Shown: positions 1 through 13,564 of the stretch, one piece after another | Numbering within the stretch: the stretch's first letter is position 1 | Layout of the letters: every line of letters begins with the position of its first letter | Assembly: GCA_964304625.1 (NCBI GenBank) | Contig: OZ199840.1 | Coordinates: 1,736,001 to 1,800,000 of the forward strand | Source of the DNA: Kudoa neothunni | Taxonomy: Eukaryota; Cnidaria | DNA: 64,000 bases | Direction of reading: 5' to 3' | Program-made: the position numbers and the translations under genes | Notes under the pieces: model-generated | Told to the model about the DNA's origin: nothing | Databases searched by the model: none | What the model saw: only the letters and a program-made list of their open reading frames with translations

Positions 1-128
1 TGTTTGAAATTATCTTGTATTGCAACGCCAAATAATTGGGGGACTGTTTAACTTCCACATAAATTATATTTGAATATAATATATCGATATTGGTGTTGTT
101 ATTATTACTACTATCATCATTACCATAA

Positions 129-2445
129 TCATAATTTTCTTTTTTTTCTTAAACCAATAACTGTTTGAAATACACCTTTTGGTCTACCTCTCAATTTCAC
201 TACTGTTGGCAGCTTAATTCCTATAATTTTATGAATTTAACAAAATGGACAAAAGATACACACCCTTCAAAGATGGATTTTTAGTTGTGGTATTATCTAC
301 AATATTCGGGATCTCCATATCAATTATTGATGATGGAACATTATCATCAACTGCTTCTAGTATATCCTCATTCTCTAATCGTTATTCCTCAGTAACTAAA
401 CACGAAATAAAAATTCTACTAAAGACAATATCATTAATTACATGCTGGGATTAAAATCTCTTGATTGTTTTCGTCGACAGATTCAGACGTCAACTTGAAC
501 TAAATTAAGATGATATATTAATAGTAGAATAAATAGTCACTTTATCCAGAGAATCCCCATTGGAAATAAGAGAGTTTAATTTACCTAGAATCTTTTTTAA
601 TGAATCATATTGACTCCCTGTTTTTTCAGACCCTAGCGAAGCTATTTTCTTACAAAGAATTTCTAGCTCCCTGTATCGCTTTAAAGCCGAATTCGGAACG
701 GGACACTGACTCGAAATTTCTGTAATACTTGGTTGCACACAACACGAAGGATTTTGAAGATATAAATTTTTGGTCATTTGAATAAATGACAGGTAATATT
801 CTTTGTGTCACCTCTTATTACAAATTTTCTCTTCATATAAATTGATGTTCATTATTTTTCTAGCGTAAATAATATGCCTACATGGTAACTCCATACTTAC
901 GTAGAAACAACATGTACAACTATTGGGATCAGGATTGGCATAGGATTCGATATGATTATTTATTTCATCCTGCATAATATTATACGCATATGAAGTCAAC
1001 AATGTTTTATGTTGTTCGTTAATGTCTGAATTTAATTTCTCAACAGTTTGGGTTGTCCACTCTCTAACTGCTTTACTCTCACGCTCAGTCCTCATACTTG
1101 ATAAATAAATAAGCAGATCGCTGAAAAAGACTTCAATTGTTGAGAATTTTTTTATGATTTGTTTAATTTTGGAATTTATGCATTCTAATCGATTATTTGT
1201 TCTATTTAAAAAGTACCCTTTAGGTTCATATATGCCGGGCACCATTCATGTTTGATTGGATCCCAAGATTTGTTATAAGTAATGATTTTTTTGTTACATG
1301 TCTTATTTAACAATTCATGGTAATTTTCATAAATTTTTGGATCATTGGTATTGCAAAGCTTTTGAATCAACTCTAAGGCAGTTTTTCTTTCGGCTTTGTT
1401 TATTCCCATTCTTAATGTAGAGATTTCTCTCCCAAATGTTCTTAAGACATGGTACAGGCATAAGTTTGTACTTACGTTAGGAAATATAGATCTTATAGAG
1501 TTTCTTTCAATCATGTCTTTATCCGTAATGAAACAAACTGTTTTGGTTGACATTTCCTCGTTATGTTTAAGTAGAGATTGACATAACCAGGTAACAGTCA
1601 CGGTACTCTCCTCAGATAAAAGAGCAATAGCTCCTATTTGACTTTGCCCAAAGGAATCGATAAACAGACATATATACAATGGCATACGATTATTGATTAA
1701 TTTATGAGTGGCATCCATAAATACTAGTTCGGGAAATTTTTTAATAACGTTTTTCATATAAAGGTCTTGGAAAAATATTCCAGTCATTTCATTGGAGTTA
1801 TTGTGCAATATTTCGATAGTTGCATTTTGGTGAGAATTTTTTATTGAATTAAACAATTCCGAAATATCCAACGAAACCTTTTTTTGTGATTGGTTTATGA
1901 TTTCTAATTGTACTCCTTTTAAATTTCAATCATAAAAATGAACATTTTTTATAAGATTCTTGCTTTCTTCATCTAATTTTCTATTCATTGGTAACAAATC
2001 CCTAAAATGCTCATTTCTGTTGCAGCTGTGAGTAAGATCCAATTTTCTAATAACTAACATATTCATGTATTTAGGAACTCGCAGTGTAATGAAGAAATTG
2101 CAACCACTTTTATGGCTGTTGATTTTTCTCTTCCCAGCACTTTTAGATTGTATCTGAATTCAAATTAATTGCATCAATATTTATATAGATGATTACATTT
2201 TTACCACCATGAGCACAACAAAAAGTGGCTTCATAATAAACAAGATCAGAGTTCATGTCTCTATCAAATTTTTTTAGGGCTGTTGAGATTTTTCTAGAGA
2301 CTCGGATCCAGTAACAAAAGTTGTTCCGCTTTGAGTATTTATCCATAAATTCATTAGCCTATTCAAAGTTTGTAAATGCATTTCCGACCATAGGTTCAGA
2401 TGTAATATCCTGAATTAGTAGTGTTTGATCAGACTCTCCTTCCAT
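129..2445 (-). pseudogene. Decayed Mutator-like (ZSWIM/FAR1-type) transposase gene
   Basis: Read on the minus strand, the pieces line up in the order of a MULE transposase of the ZSWIM1/3 type. From 2445 there is a short acidic N-terminus, then a FAR1-like zinc region (FCCAHGG, near 2215). Next comes a stretch ending in LTHSCNRNEHFRDL, then the DDE core with FMDATHK (about 1715), FITDKDM and CLYHVLR, and a SWIM zinc finger (CTCCFYVSMELPCRH, about 900). The tail carries an AT-hook-like RGRPKG (about 200) and stops near 129. The frame is broken repeatedly: an in-frame TAG near 2362, a shift near 2140, a stop near 1938, a shift near 1240 and a TGA where Trp is expected near 826. I see no terminal inverted repeats, so this may be an immobile copy or a dead domesticated gene. 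The family call is firm; autonomous status is unknown. Confidence 0.8.
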
Positions 2446-2917
2446 AGTGATTCTACTCGCGACTATCAAAGTTACAACCGCACGCTAGAGGGTATTTTAC
2501 TCGTTTATGCTGTTATAACACATAAAATTAGATTAATTATATAAATAATACAGATTTATAAAAATTTAATGTCATTTATAATAATACTTATGAATGAGTT
2601 TAAAATATCCTCGATGTATTTTGATACCTAATTATTAATTAAAAGATAAATGAAACTAAATTTATATTCTGCACTTATAAAAGATATTTTTAGGAAAAAA
2701 TTGTAGCGATTGAATTATTATTTTAAGAGAAAAAGCGCGTCCGGCAAAATAGACACTGCCTATAATTTATTAAGATGAATTAATAAATCCGAAATGTTAT
2801 TATTAATGCATTGTTTATTTGAAAGGCAAATATAATTCTATATATATATATGTATATATGAATTAAAATCCGATCAAACTATTGATATTCATATTGAACG
2901 ACAACTCTAATTTTTCG
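2446..2917. other. Intergenic, AT-rich
   Basis: Divergent spacer between the dead MULE gene on the minus strand and the modular membrane protein gene on the plus strand. It holds a short TA-rich run near 2840-2860. No ORF, repeat or RNA gene is recognisable, although the promoters of both neighbours would have to lie here. Confidence 0.5.
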
Positions 2918-5875
2918 ATGTCACAGACTACGTCATCAGGCTGGCTCTATTTATTAGGAGTTTATACTTTTTCTTTGTGTATACATATTTATATTGTAAG
3001 ACTCAGTGTAAATAAAAATAGTCTATATTCCACTTCTACCCAAAGTACAAGGTCAGGTAGGAGCTCCAAATCAAGTTGCTACTGAAAACTCTTTAAAATA
3101 CAAACTTGTTGAGGATGCACAGCAATTAAAGGTCAATTTAGTATTGAGTGGAAGAGACTATCCCGCGTCGAAAAAGTGCTATATTAAAAAATCGAATGAT
3201 GATATCACGAACCTTGTCGATATTGATACCACTGAATGCGCTGTTGATGGTTCACAAAATGTTTCTGGAAAATGTGTTATAACATGTTCAGGAAATGGAA
3301 AAAACTTAGCTTTTGATAAATTCTCCCCAAGGACAAAATATATTGCAGTTTTTACTCATGACGTCGCAGAGACGGCCGCAGAGAAACGCAGCGGTGGGGC
3401 AGTCTTTGGTCTTGAGCTGCGTAAATAAAGCATTTAAAATATTATGGTAAACTTCTTTTAGAATTATTAGTGAATCCGCAAGTTACAATAACAAGACATG
3501 AAAAAAAATTGAGATTGAGGACAAAAACATGGAAACCGGTGAAATGCCCTATATTTTACAAGGACGTAGAATATGCACAAGGAACAGTTGGAGGTACTGG
3601 CGTCACGAGTATTGATAGTGAATTGGAGTTTAATTTAATGATTCCTCATTATGAAATGAAATGCGATAATTATCCCAGTTTCTTTTATAAACTTCAAAAT
3701 AAATACACTTTGTCAAACATTGAAATTTATAAGCCACAGTATTACGTGACTAAAAAGTTGAATACGGCAAATAGATATTTTCTGAAATTTACAAACAAAT
3801 TTCCTTTTGAAATGTGTCTCTTCAATATTAGAGATCCGTCAGCTAAACCAACAAACCCAAATACCGATGACTTCACGTCAAAGTGTAGTTCAACCGAGAA
3901 AAAATGTTATGCACCATGTAATAATGTTGAACTTGAGTTCACAGCTTCCAAGTCTCTTGTTGAAATATTGATTCAAACCAGACATGTACCGTTGAATAAA
4001 TATGAAAACGCCTATATTGGTTATATTCAGCAAAAATTTGGTAAAGTCGTGGATAATTTAACTTTGATAATCTTCTTATAGTTATCACCGAAACATCAGA
4101 TAATGTCTTGTTGACAAAACATTCACCCACTGGTGTAACATTAAAAGTATCCTTGTTTAAACCATCTAAAGGAGATCGATTTTTCGAATGTACTGTAACT
4201 TATTATGAAGCAGACAAACCAGAAATTATATCCGGTGCTCCTCAAAGGGCAATATGTTCTAACGGCAATCCACACTGTGAAACATGGTGCTCTACTGATC
4301 TAACGATTACAGGGCTTGATAGCGGAAAACCATATATAATTGAAGTTGCAGCAGGCAACAAAGGTGGCAAGCTTAGAAACTTTAAGGAACATCTATTCTT
4401 TCGAACGGGTAATATAATATAAAAAATATTTTTTAAAATAAGTGTATAGAAAAAAAATCTGGATCTGACTTCTCTGGAACAAACCCAGCAGTAAAGGATA
4501 CAACCGTATCAATTAAAGCAATAGATGGAACTAAAACACTTACAGATCAAGAAGAGACTTGTGCTTATTATATTAGCCCTCGTGGAAAGGATGTATATGT
4601 GTGTGCGATGTGCGAAGAGAGTTATCCTTGCAGGGGTTTTTGCAAGGATTCTCAAAATATTCTAGGTTTAATACCTGGAACTGAGTATGACCTAAAGGTA
4701 GTTGCACACGAGGATTACGGAGAAAAAGTATACCGAATTCGAACATGTATATAATTATTTAACTATGAATTAAATAAGTAATTCCGTTTCAAGTATTGTC
4801 CACGCTTACACTTCGATCGGAATTTATAGAAAAAGGCTTCAAAGTGACCGGTGCACTTTCAACACCATATCCTACAGCTGTTTGTCATTATAAAGTAAAA
4901 GCAAAGAAAGGGCAAGAATTCGTGCCGATCTATCAATGTCCACCTTTAGCTTCCACAAAAAATACTGGTGCATCCTCCATCGAGTCTACATCTTCTAAAG
5001 CAGCAGTGGTTAGGACAGCTAATGGAAAACAAACACAAGATGCACCTTCGTTAAATGAAAAAACCACATTCACTCCATGCACACAAGCACCATTATGCAC
5101 TAATATAATATTCAGTGAAGGATACGAAGCAGACAAGGAATATGAAGTTTTAGTTACGGCCGTCGACAGGTCTGTTGAAACTCTCATCAAGATACCAATT
5201 AGTAATAAAACATCAAATTTTAAATTAATATCTTTTATATTTTGATTACATTTTTGAAGCTAATAAAAATATTTACATTAATTACTGTTAACCTATATAT
5301 TAATTTAGACCCAGTGCTAAATTTTAACACGAATAACACCATGAAACTAACCGTGGTGTTTCAAAGGGAAAACAATAATATAATAGTTAAAACTTCTCTT
5401 CCCTTGGGAGTTGATGAGGACTCGTTATGCAGATGGGAATTGAGAAATTGGGATGATCCATCGAAAGCAATCGTCCAAAAATGTATGGTGGCAGGTGAAA
5501 AAGATTGCTCGGCGTTTCCATCATGCAAGGAATTCACAATTTTAAATGTGGGGAACACCAACAACTACCGTCTGATTTTATTTCACAGTATAGATGATAA
5601 TATCGCTGGTTTCGCTGAAATTAACAAAGGTACTAAATAAATCGTTATTCTACATTATTAATGAATAATTTAATAGACGATGAATCGAATAAATCAATGT
5701 AAAGTGAACTATTCGTCTTCTTATTAATTTATTTTAGGTCAAAAAATGCAATGTACCTATTTACGAAATTATCCTGTTAATCAATTATTTTAGAATTATT
5801 GCAGTAGTGGTCCCAGTGCTCATCGTGGTTATTGGTGTAGGATTCTATTTCGGATACTGGAAAAATAGAAGCTAG
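2918..5875 (+). CDS. Modular fibronectin-III-like type I membrane protein
   Basis: Eight exons are inferred: 2918-2995, 3057-3420, 3462-4040, 4082-4408, 4450-4746, 4794-5201, 5309-5629 and 5805-5875, giving 814 residues. Exon 1 encodes a hydrophobic N-terminus (WLYLLGVYTFSLCIHIYI) and the last exon a membrane anchor (VVVPVLIVVIGVGFYFGY) with a short basic tail KNRS. Six stretches between them repeat one pattern: a Cys pair followed by Leu-x-Pro-Gly-x-x-Tyr and a beta-strand such as YDLKVVAHED or YIIEVAAGN, typical of the F-G end of a fibronectin III fold. Every junction after exon 2 is phase 1, which allows module shuffling. Three introns are exactly 41 nt. The last junction is the least certain: a small extra exon near 5739 is possible. 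Function unknown; extracellular adhesion or binding is an inference. The Fn3 assignment rests on pattern only. Confidence 0.65.
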
Positions 5876-7052
5876 AATTTTTTTTTGAAAAAACACCTCT
5901 ATTAATTAACGTTTAATTTAATGATAATTTTAATATCAACATAATAATTTATTATTTATCAGATGATTTTGTTTATTGGCAACAAATATAATGTTCAATA
6001 ACTTTATAAATACGTATTATTGCGAAAATAATATTGTAATGTTTATTTTTATATGCGACAATATAGAAAACCCTTAGAAACGTTTTATTTCAATAATTAT
6101 AATTGCTAATTCGTGATAAAATACATTATCTATTAGAGTCTTCAGGAATGATTGATGTGGAAAATTTAGTAGTAAATAATCTGCCTCCATATTCACCCTT
6201 CCTCAATATTATTAAGAACGTTTTTTACCCTGAATAACCTAGTAAAAGAAAGAACTTTAAAAACGAAAAAGAACTAGAGTTAGCTAATTCTAAGTGAATC
6301 GACCGAATAACACTTATACGCTATGATGTGTTATATCGAAAAATATCTACTATATAAAGCAAACCGGCAATCCGTGTGTGTGTTTCAGTGTGTACTTATT
6401 TTTCATTTTTTATAGAGAGACATATAGCTTCATTTGAGCAAATATATGGAAAGATAAAATTTGATTTTAACACAGAAAAATACGTAAAGAATTATAAAAG
6501 ATTTGCATCCTGCAAAATGACTAAAGACATTATCACATGGTATTATTGGTTTGATTTGAGGATTTATGCAAACATATAGATCATTTTGTTAAAGTTTTAA
6601 AAGTTAATTTTAAACGTACCATAATGTTTATTTTACTTTAAAATTATTGAAAAGTAATTTAATAATTCAAATATTTCAAATAAGGAAGGTAATATCACGT
6701 TATGTAGCCAATAATTAATATGAAATTCATTTGATGATGTTTAACAAGATTAGTCCTTTTCCTACGGTATAATTTAGAGATTACTGCGAATAATAAGGAG
6801 AAAATCGTTGTTTTAGGAGCCCTAAATAGGAAATTCAAATGCTCTGTAGTGTTTATTCGTTTTTAAAAATATTAAATAAGGTTCATGCGCCCTATGAGTT
6901 AAATAAATCATCAGTTAATTGGGTAATCTTTGTACTATTTATCTAAATACTCTGAATTTACTTTAACTTCAAACGACCTTGGCCTTCTCAAGGCTTTAGT
7001 CTACGTGGTCGGGCAAGGAAGCCAATACGAAGCGGGGTTTTGCTTTAATATA

Positions 7053-7084
<32 letters not shown>

Positions 7085-7311
7085 ATAAAAAAAAACCTAT
7101 AAATATTAATTTTTTCAAATATTGAATAAAATATCAAAAACAATAGATATGTCACTAATATAAAGATAAAATCACTTTAAAAACATTTCTGTAACATTAT
7201 TTATTAATTCTTTGTGCATCATAAATGATACATTGACCGTTAATGATTTGAATATATCCGAAATAAATTTTAAAGTTTGCTGATAAACAGTTTAAAAATA
7301 AATTACTCGAA
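5876..7311. other. Intergenic, AT-rich with a TA/T microsatellite
   Basis: No gene recognised. A less AT-rich patch at about 6975-7035 (GGCCTTCTCAAGGC and flanks) is followed by a TA dinucleotide run and a T-tract at about 7050-7085, which could be the tail of an old SINE. I could not match its head to tRNA boxes. The 67-codon ORF starting at 6376 has no support. Confidence 0.4.
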
Positions 7312-7928
7312 TTAACCCTCTAAGTCTAAGTATTTAGCGGTGGAATTCATCCTAAACAACTTTAATCCTACCATATATCATTTCATTGTTTTTTAATGCG
7401 AATGAAATTATTGCTATATTTATAAATTTATCCAAAATATAACCATCAAATATTTGAGATTTTACAAAAACATGGGAAGCCATTGAAAATTAAAACAAAC
7501 TCTCCAAAGATTTTGAGGTGAAATTCACCTCACCATAATTTTTCCTTAATTATTCATCCAAAATATATGTTTATTGTTCAAAATGAATTCTAACTTAGCT
7601 CATTACATTAAAAAAAATAAATAAAATTAGAAATTTAAATATAAGAAAATACATCAAAGTCAGAATATATACTTTTAAAATAAATTGCTTTAATTTTGTG
7701 CGTTACTGAACAATTGGCTACTTAGGACTTATTCCGTATAAGATTTATGAGGATTAATAACGAGTAATGACACTTTTTCTCTGTATGTAATCTGTAAAAC
7801 CATATAATATTTTACGAATAATTTTATTACATTGTTTTGCTTAAATATATTTAAACAAAACAATGGGGCTAATTTCACCTTCAAAATTTTTGGAAGTAGT
7901 TCATCTATTTATTGCATAAGGGGGTTAA
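7312..7928 (-). mobile_element. piggyBac-type non-autonomous element
   Basis: The element is bounded by TTAA on both sides: left end TTAACCCTCTAAGTC, right end CATAAGGGGGTTAA. It has no coding capacity. Inside the left half is a subterminal CGGTGGAATTCATCC-type motif. The reverse complement of about 7312-7700 runs parallel to 49590-49941, sharing for example GAATTCATTTTGAACAATAA, so this is a dispersed family present in both orientations in the window. The TTAA sites and CCCTCTAA termini match those of the piggyBac copy at 50.6-53.0 kb. Confidence 0.7.
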
Positions 7929-8169
7929 CTACAAAAGATTAATAATAGAAACATAAAATGTGTTAGGTCTCCCTCCTCGAAAACAAGCGCACGAAATTAC
8001 GCGAATAAACCGTAAAACACATATCAGTAATAAATTATCACTGGTAATTTTCAGTGACCAAATTAAAAAAACAAATATTATATCAAATTTCAAATGAAAA
8101 AAAACGACAATTCTAAAAAGTGTTCCCAATTTCAGCTGGCCAACTGTAAAAAGGCGATTATGATGATGG

Positions 8170-9874
8170 TCATGCTTTGGAGGAGTGGGGTATTCTCAAA
8201 TGATCAGGTAGTTCGTCTGGCATTGCCACACCTTCACGACCCAGTTTACAAAGATAATAAATAAGAGCGAATTCGTCACGCGACAGTTTTCCGTCACGAT
8301 CAGTATCAACAAGATTCCAAGCTTGAGCAAGGACTTTGGTGGACAGTTTGGTTTTCATGAGTTCTTCTCTGACCACATGGCCATCTAGCAGACCGTTGGT
8401 GGTGGGGTGGGAATCGAAAATCTAAACAAATTTAAAAACAACCAAAAATCAAGTCAACTAATACTTGATCAGATGGTTCTCTGTATTTGTTAACAATCCA
8501 AGCCTCACTATTTTTGCCATAGTTGATACCAACTTCGGCTCCAGCTGAAAATGGATTGTATTCATTTTCGGTGCGATATTTACCAATTTTCTCTGAGAAA
8601 ATGCCTCCTTTGATAGCCTAAACACAACCATACTCAATTAGAATACGAAAAGCAACATCAACAACTACTCTTTCCTCTGCTGTAACCTGATTCTCATCCG
8701 GTATACGTTTGAGTAGTTCAGGAATTTTATTGTAGAGAAGATCGGTTGCTCTATCAACTAGTTTTTGGTTGAATGTTTTGAGTTTACTGAAATCAACATT
8801 GACCAAAACTTTTCGCATATTATCAACTGGAGGAAAATCTCCTGGTGAGATGGATTTTTCGAATTGGATTTTCTTGTAGAGTTCGTCCAAATTTTTGATA
8901 AGCTCAGCTTTTTTCTTATCTTTACCGAACAACGGCATCTCCTTGGCTAGTGTTGAGACAATGTACGCATTGATAATAACGTAACGAATTCTTTTGATGA
9001 AATCATTCAACTTTCGAATGGCAGCATTTTTGGGGAGGGTTCTGATTTCTTCTAGAAGGTCGTCTTGTTCTAGTTGGAACAGATCTCTGAAATCAACATT
9101 GTTCAACGCGCCATCCCAGAAACTACCAATGTACACTCTGGTGACCTCTGGGGTGAGGATTACTTTTCCTAACGACCACATCAAAGCACCATAAACTCGC
9201 ATGAGTTGTTGATTGGAGACTGAATCTGCTTTGTTCAAAATCAAACGTATTTTGGAATCGTATGGACGCAGAGTTTCAATGGTTTTTTTGAATTCGTCAG
9301 AAATGTCCAACTTGTGTGAATCAAAAAGCAACATAATCAAATCGCATCGTTCCGCAAACCATGTCACAACACCAGTAAAATCGTAACCTCGTTGAATAGT
9401 TTGTTTATCACCAGCAAGGATTCCCGGTGTATCAACCAAAGTGACACGTTGTAAAAATTCGTTGTTAGCCTCAGCACAACTTAGCCTATTCAAAAAACTA
9501 TTTCCAAAATAGTCCAACGAGCAGAATTGTTTAGATTTATCACTGGCCAACGCATTTCCTGGTATCACCCGATCTGTTTCACCATACATTATCACATTGA
9601 ATCCATCGGTTGTTGGTTCCGGCCCTATTCTCATTCCTGGATAGTCTGAGTTGAGTAGGTATTTTATGAGTGATGTTTTTCCAGTCGAATACTGTCCAAT
9701 AAATAGAATCATTGGTGCGCAATCAAAATCTGATTCTTGCATTCTAGGTGCTTGCAACTCATTGAATTTGTAATATTCTTCCAACCGAAGAAGATTGTCC
9801 ATATAGTGAACTTTAAGCTCCTCGGCTACAGTTTGGTAAACTTGTCTGTCATCTTTTTTTCGTAGAGTTACCAT
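8170..9874 (-). CDS. EHD: EH-domain-containing ATPase (EHD1/3/4-like)
   Basis: EHD proteins are dynamin-like ATPases that bind and tubulate endosomal membranes and drive endocytic recycling. Three exons are inferred: 9874-8669, 8617-8465 and 8421-8170, with introns of 51 and 43 nt, giving 536 residues, against about 534 in vertebrate EHD1. Visible parts are the P-loop GQYSTGKTSLI (about residue 60), the switch DTPGIL, RGYDF, the NKAD base motif, a helical middle region, and a C-terminal EH domain. The EH domain has one canonical EF-hand loop (DTDRDGKLSRDEF) and retains EFALIYYL. The first exon alone would run on to a stop at 8618; splicing at AGA|gtagtt joins TAEER to AIKGG, matching the conserved linker before the EH domain. 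No key motif is missing. It stands alone, with no co-oriented neighbour close by. Confidence 0.95.
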
Positions 9875-12800
9875 ACTAAATTGGCATCAAGGGAAAATAA
9901 TATATCTGGCTGCGCGTGCGTGCGTTATAAACACCTTGTCGGATGTGTCATTAAAAACCTTGATTTAATAGTAATGCTAATTGTATTCTTTCTAGTTTGA
10001 ATACTTCATGCCAACTTATACAATATAATGATACGTTATTGTTAAAACAATCTAGTTAAGTTTTGGCACAACTCGACATTATTAATTTGCTAGATTCGGT
10101 ATAATATATATGAAATGGTCATTCAAGTCAAGTTTAAGCGGTGTCCCTTATCAATCCTCTTAGGTGTAATCCTCTCGTTTGGATAAATGCGTCTTATCGC
10201 ATTAACCACTTTTACTACATCGAACCGTTTACCAGTTGGGAATAATACTTGTGATTGATGTGTGGGTTAGATTTTATAAAATTCTTGCATACCTATAACA
10301 ACCATGTATTGATCTCAAATGTAGAATATGTTGGGTGAGGTGAAGAGGTTAGTTTTTATTGGTCCGATTAATTTGTTATTTAATGGTCAATCCATTGGAT
10401 TAGACGTCGTGAGTTTATTTTGAGAAGTCGTTAATTTTTAATGACTAGGAATACTCGTAGTGTGGTCGCGATTTAATTTTGCAATTGTTTTCCTGTGTGA
10501 ACATAATATTGGGATGTATGTCGGCATAGCTAGGTTGACGATAAACCGCTTGGCATTTGTAAAATCGAATATTTTCAGTTATTCAATAATTCTCGGTTAA
10601 TCAATCAACCATAAGATTAATACTTTAAAATTGTTTGAATATTCTAGTTTTAAAAATCGTTGATATAATTCAGCTTATCGCTATCATTTTAAGAACATTT
10701 TGAAAAGAATAAATGCATGTAAAGCTTATTAGAGGGTCACTGGAGAAAAACAGCCAATATTTGATGATTATTTAGGATTTAAAAACAATATTTAAACCTA
10801 GACTCATTAAATATTATATGTGTACATTGGTTCGATGTTGGATGATAATTCTGTTGTGTCATACTCAATTCCCTTGTTAGATGGATATTGATGTTTTTAT
10901 GATCTCCGGTTAATCTCCACAAAATTAATAAGCCGTGCCATAACTTTTTAATAATTATTATAGTTATTCAATAGATTTTTATCTATTGACGTAGATATGT
11001 TGAAAAATTGTTCTACTTGACTACCTGTAATATGTAATATGTAATATTCACGGTTGTAATTTTTGGGGGGTTTATTGTGTCGTTGGCTTCTCTAGTAAAT
11101 TAAATATTAGAGTTAAATCGTCCATAAATTTTAGTTATAATATTCTTGATTATTTTTGAGCTTTTTCCTACATTTTGAAACCGTATGGGTGAATAATTAT
11201 TTATGGGATTTGATGGCGCGAATAACTGTTAATTATAGTAGTTAATCGATTTTTCCGTAATCCTTGGGACCAGAGAAAAATTACTGAAGGTGCATCACCT
11301 ACCGATTTTACGTGCTTTTGATGCGTGCTCAGACAATTAAAAATATTTATTATTGAAGTAATATTATAAAGTTCACAATTATTATTTTTTAAGAGATTTT
11401 TATATCTTTAACATAACATGAAGAAAATCTAGTGGAAATACATTTAGATCACAATCTTTTCCATTAATGTGGTATTTAACCATAATACTTTTGTAGTTGA
11501 ACTTTGAAAAATAAGTTATTCCTTTATTGAGATATAGTAGTTAACGTGATGAATTTTCTGAAAAATACGAGAATGATGTAATATAATTTAGTTTCATGAT
11601 TAAAAGCTGATCTACAGAAATATAGCTATACATTTAAACATTATTTTTGAAATCATTATTTTAAAATATTAAGTATATGTTAAATGTTTTAGTATCACTC
11701 TTCCCGTTTTAATTTATTCAAATTGAATAAAATAAACATTGACAGTCGTTAAAAACCCTTTAATTCTTGTGATGGCAAATCAAAGAACCATGTGAACAAT
11801 TCCTAGACAGGGACATAAAGAATTAGCTCATCAACCATTTTAGATCTCTTTTCTAGAGGTGAATTAGATTCAAGATGTAAATAAAAATTAATTTTGGAAA
11901 CTTTGCATATATTAATATAATTTAACAGTTTTTTATTGATTGATTAGTACACTTTTACATAAATTGTACAAAAATGACAGGTAGAAGATCTTGCAGCAAT
12001 AACACTTAACTTGTTTGACCGTTTATGGTACCAGTTTTAAGTGCGTAAATGGTCACCCAAGAAAATAAACCATTTTTAAATTAAGACGCGATCTGTCACG
12101 ATAATATCCCCTAAATTTAATAATTTTATTGAATTGAATTCCTTAACTAATTTTTTCACATATAAAATTGTCTATAATAAATAGGTTTTCTTGACTCTAA
12201 TGTTTTTATTCAATTATACACTATAACATTAAAAGTTTTATTTGGTCCCTTTTTCAGGTTTCTTTTTAATGAATTCAAACTCATTTTACATGAGGAAATT
12301 AATTCAATATTCTTAATTTAGAATTTTCCAAAGTTGAAATAGACACAAAATCAAAATCACGAAATGTAAAGATTTATCGGTTTCCATTAGAAAATTTTAA
12401 TTAATGGTAAAAACATAAACCTATTTTTTTATCTAAATGATTCACAATGATATTATGTGTGTAATAAGTTGAAACGATGGATTTTGAGAATTGATTGGAG
12501 CCGAAGAAATACCTAAATCCATAATCACAACTTTTTGTAACAAGACCTCGTTATAAATTACATTTTTCTTGTGATTTTTAATTTGAATTTTAATTAAATA
12601 AACTTGGTTAATTTTTGAAAATGGTTTCAACGCTAACGATTATATTTAAGAGAAGAAAAAGTCAAAGTACATAGAATCGAATAGCTACTGTATTTAGTAG
12701 ATTTAGATTTAATAGATTCATATATTAATATATTTATATTTAATTACGGATTTTTTTAAATAGATTATCCAATATTTTAATCAATTAACTAACACTGATA

Positions 12801-13556
12801 GTTTTCATAGGTGGGTAAATTCGCTAATTTAAAATTATATAAGAAATCGTTTGAGATCTATTTTAGCTCCTAGATTTGATTTTTATTATTTTACATTTAA
12901 ATTATTTTGGCCGATAATTATTTTTATATGAAGAGAGATTTCGAAATAAAGTTCTAGGTTCAACAATTTAATTCCGTTCGCCCTAAAACAGATTATAAAA
13001 TTTATCTTTTATTTATTAAACTAGACTTGTAAAAATGTAAAATTAAAATTCATTTCATAAATAAATAAATAAATTGTATTAATAAAGAATTATAATCAGT
13101 AGATATTAAATTGATTAAAAATCTAATTATTTTACATGAATTACTGATTTTCAATGCCGGGAGATTGAAAATTAATGATACGGAATTTTTTAATGTGGTA
13201 TGAAAATTAAAATTCTTAATTATATTTAAAATTAACTGCTAAAATATTTGTTTACTTATTTTTAAAATCTGAATTTAGCAAGAACATGTAAAAATTGTTA
13301 AACTTCTTTCGCGGGTTGGACTTGATGTTACGTATTAGTCGTTGGTGATCTAAAGTAGTTAGACTCACAACAAGAAAGCTGTAAACAGAACAGGAAGCAA
13401 CATTTAAACTTTATCACTCATCTTCTTGTAGTAATATTCAAATTCAATCCAATAAGCATATTCCGAATAGGATAAATCACACCCCGACTAAATCTTAACC
13501 TTTCAACATTATTTGTTATGGCACGCGAGGTCTGCGTGATTATTATTAGCTAATAA
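9875..13556. other. Large intergenic stretch without recognisable content
   Basis: About 3.7 kb of AT-rich sequence upstream of the EHD gene. No ORF with domain or codon signal, no terminal repeats and no RNA gene were recognised. The part next to 9875 should hold the EHD promoter; a GT-rich patch (gcgcgtgcgtgcg, near 9913) lies there. Confidence 0.4.
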
Positions 13557-13564
13557 GTTTAGAC

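Noticed and set aside
245-454. Plus-strand ORF of 69 codons
   Set aside because: Antisense to the acidic tail of the MULE transposase relic; the minus-strand reading is the coding-like one.
6970-7085. SINE or tRNA-like patch before the TA repeat
   Set aside because: No A or B box could be identified; only a GGCCTT-AAGGC stem and a simple-repeat tail.
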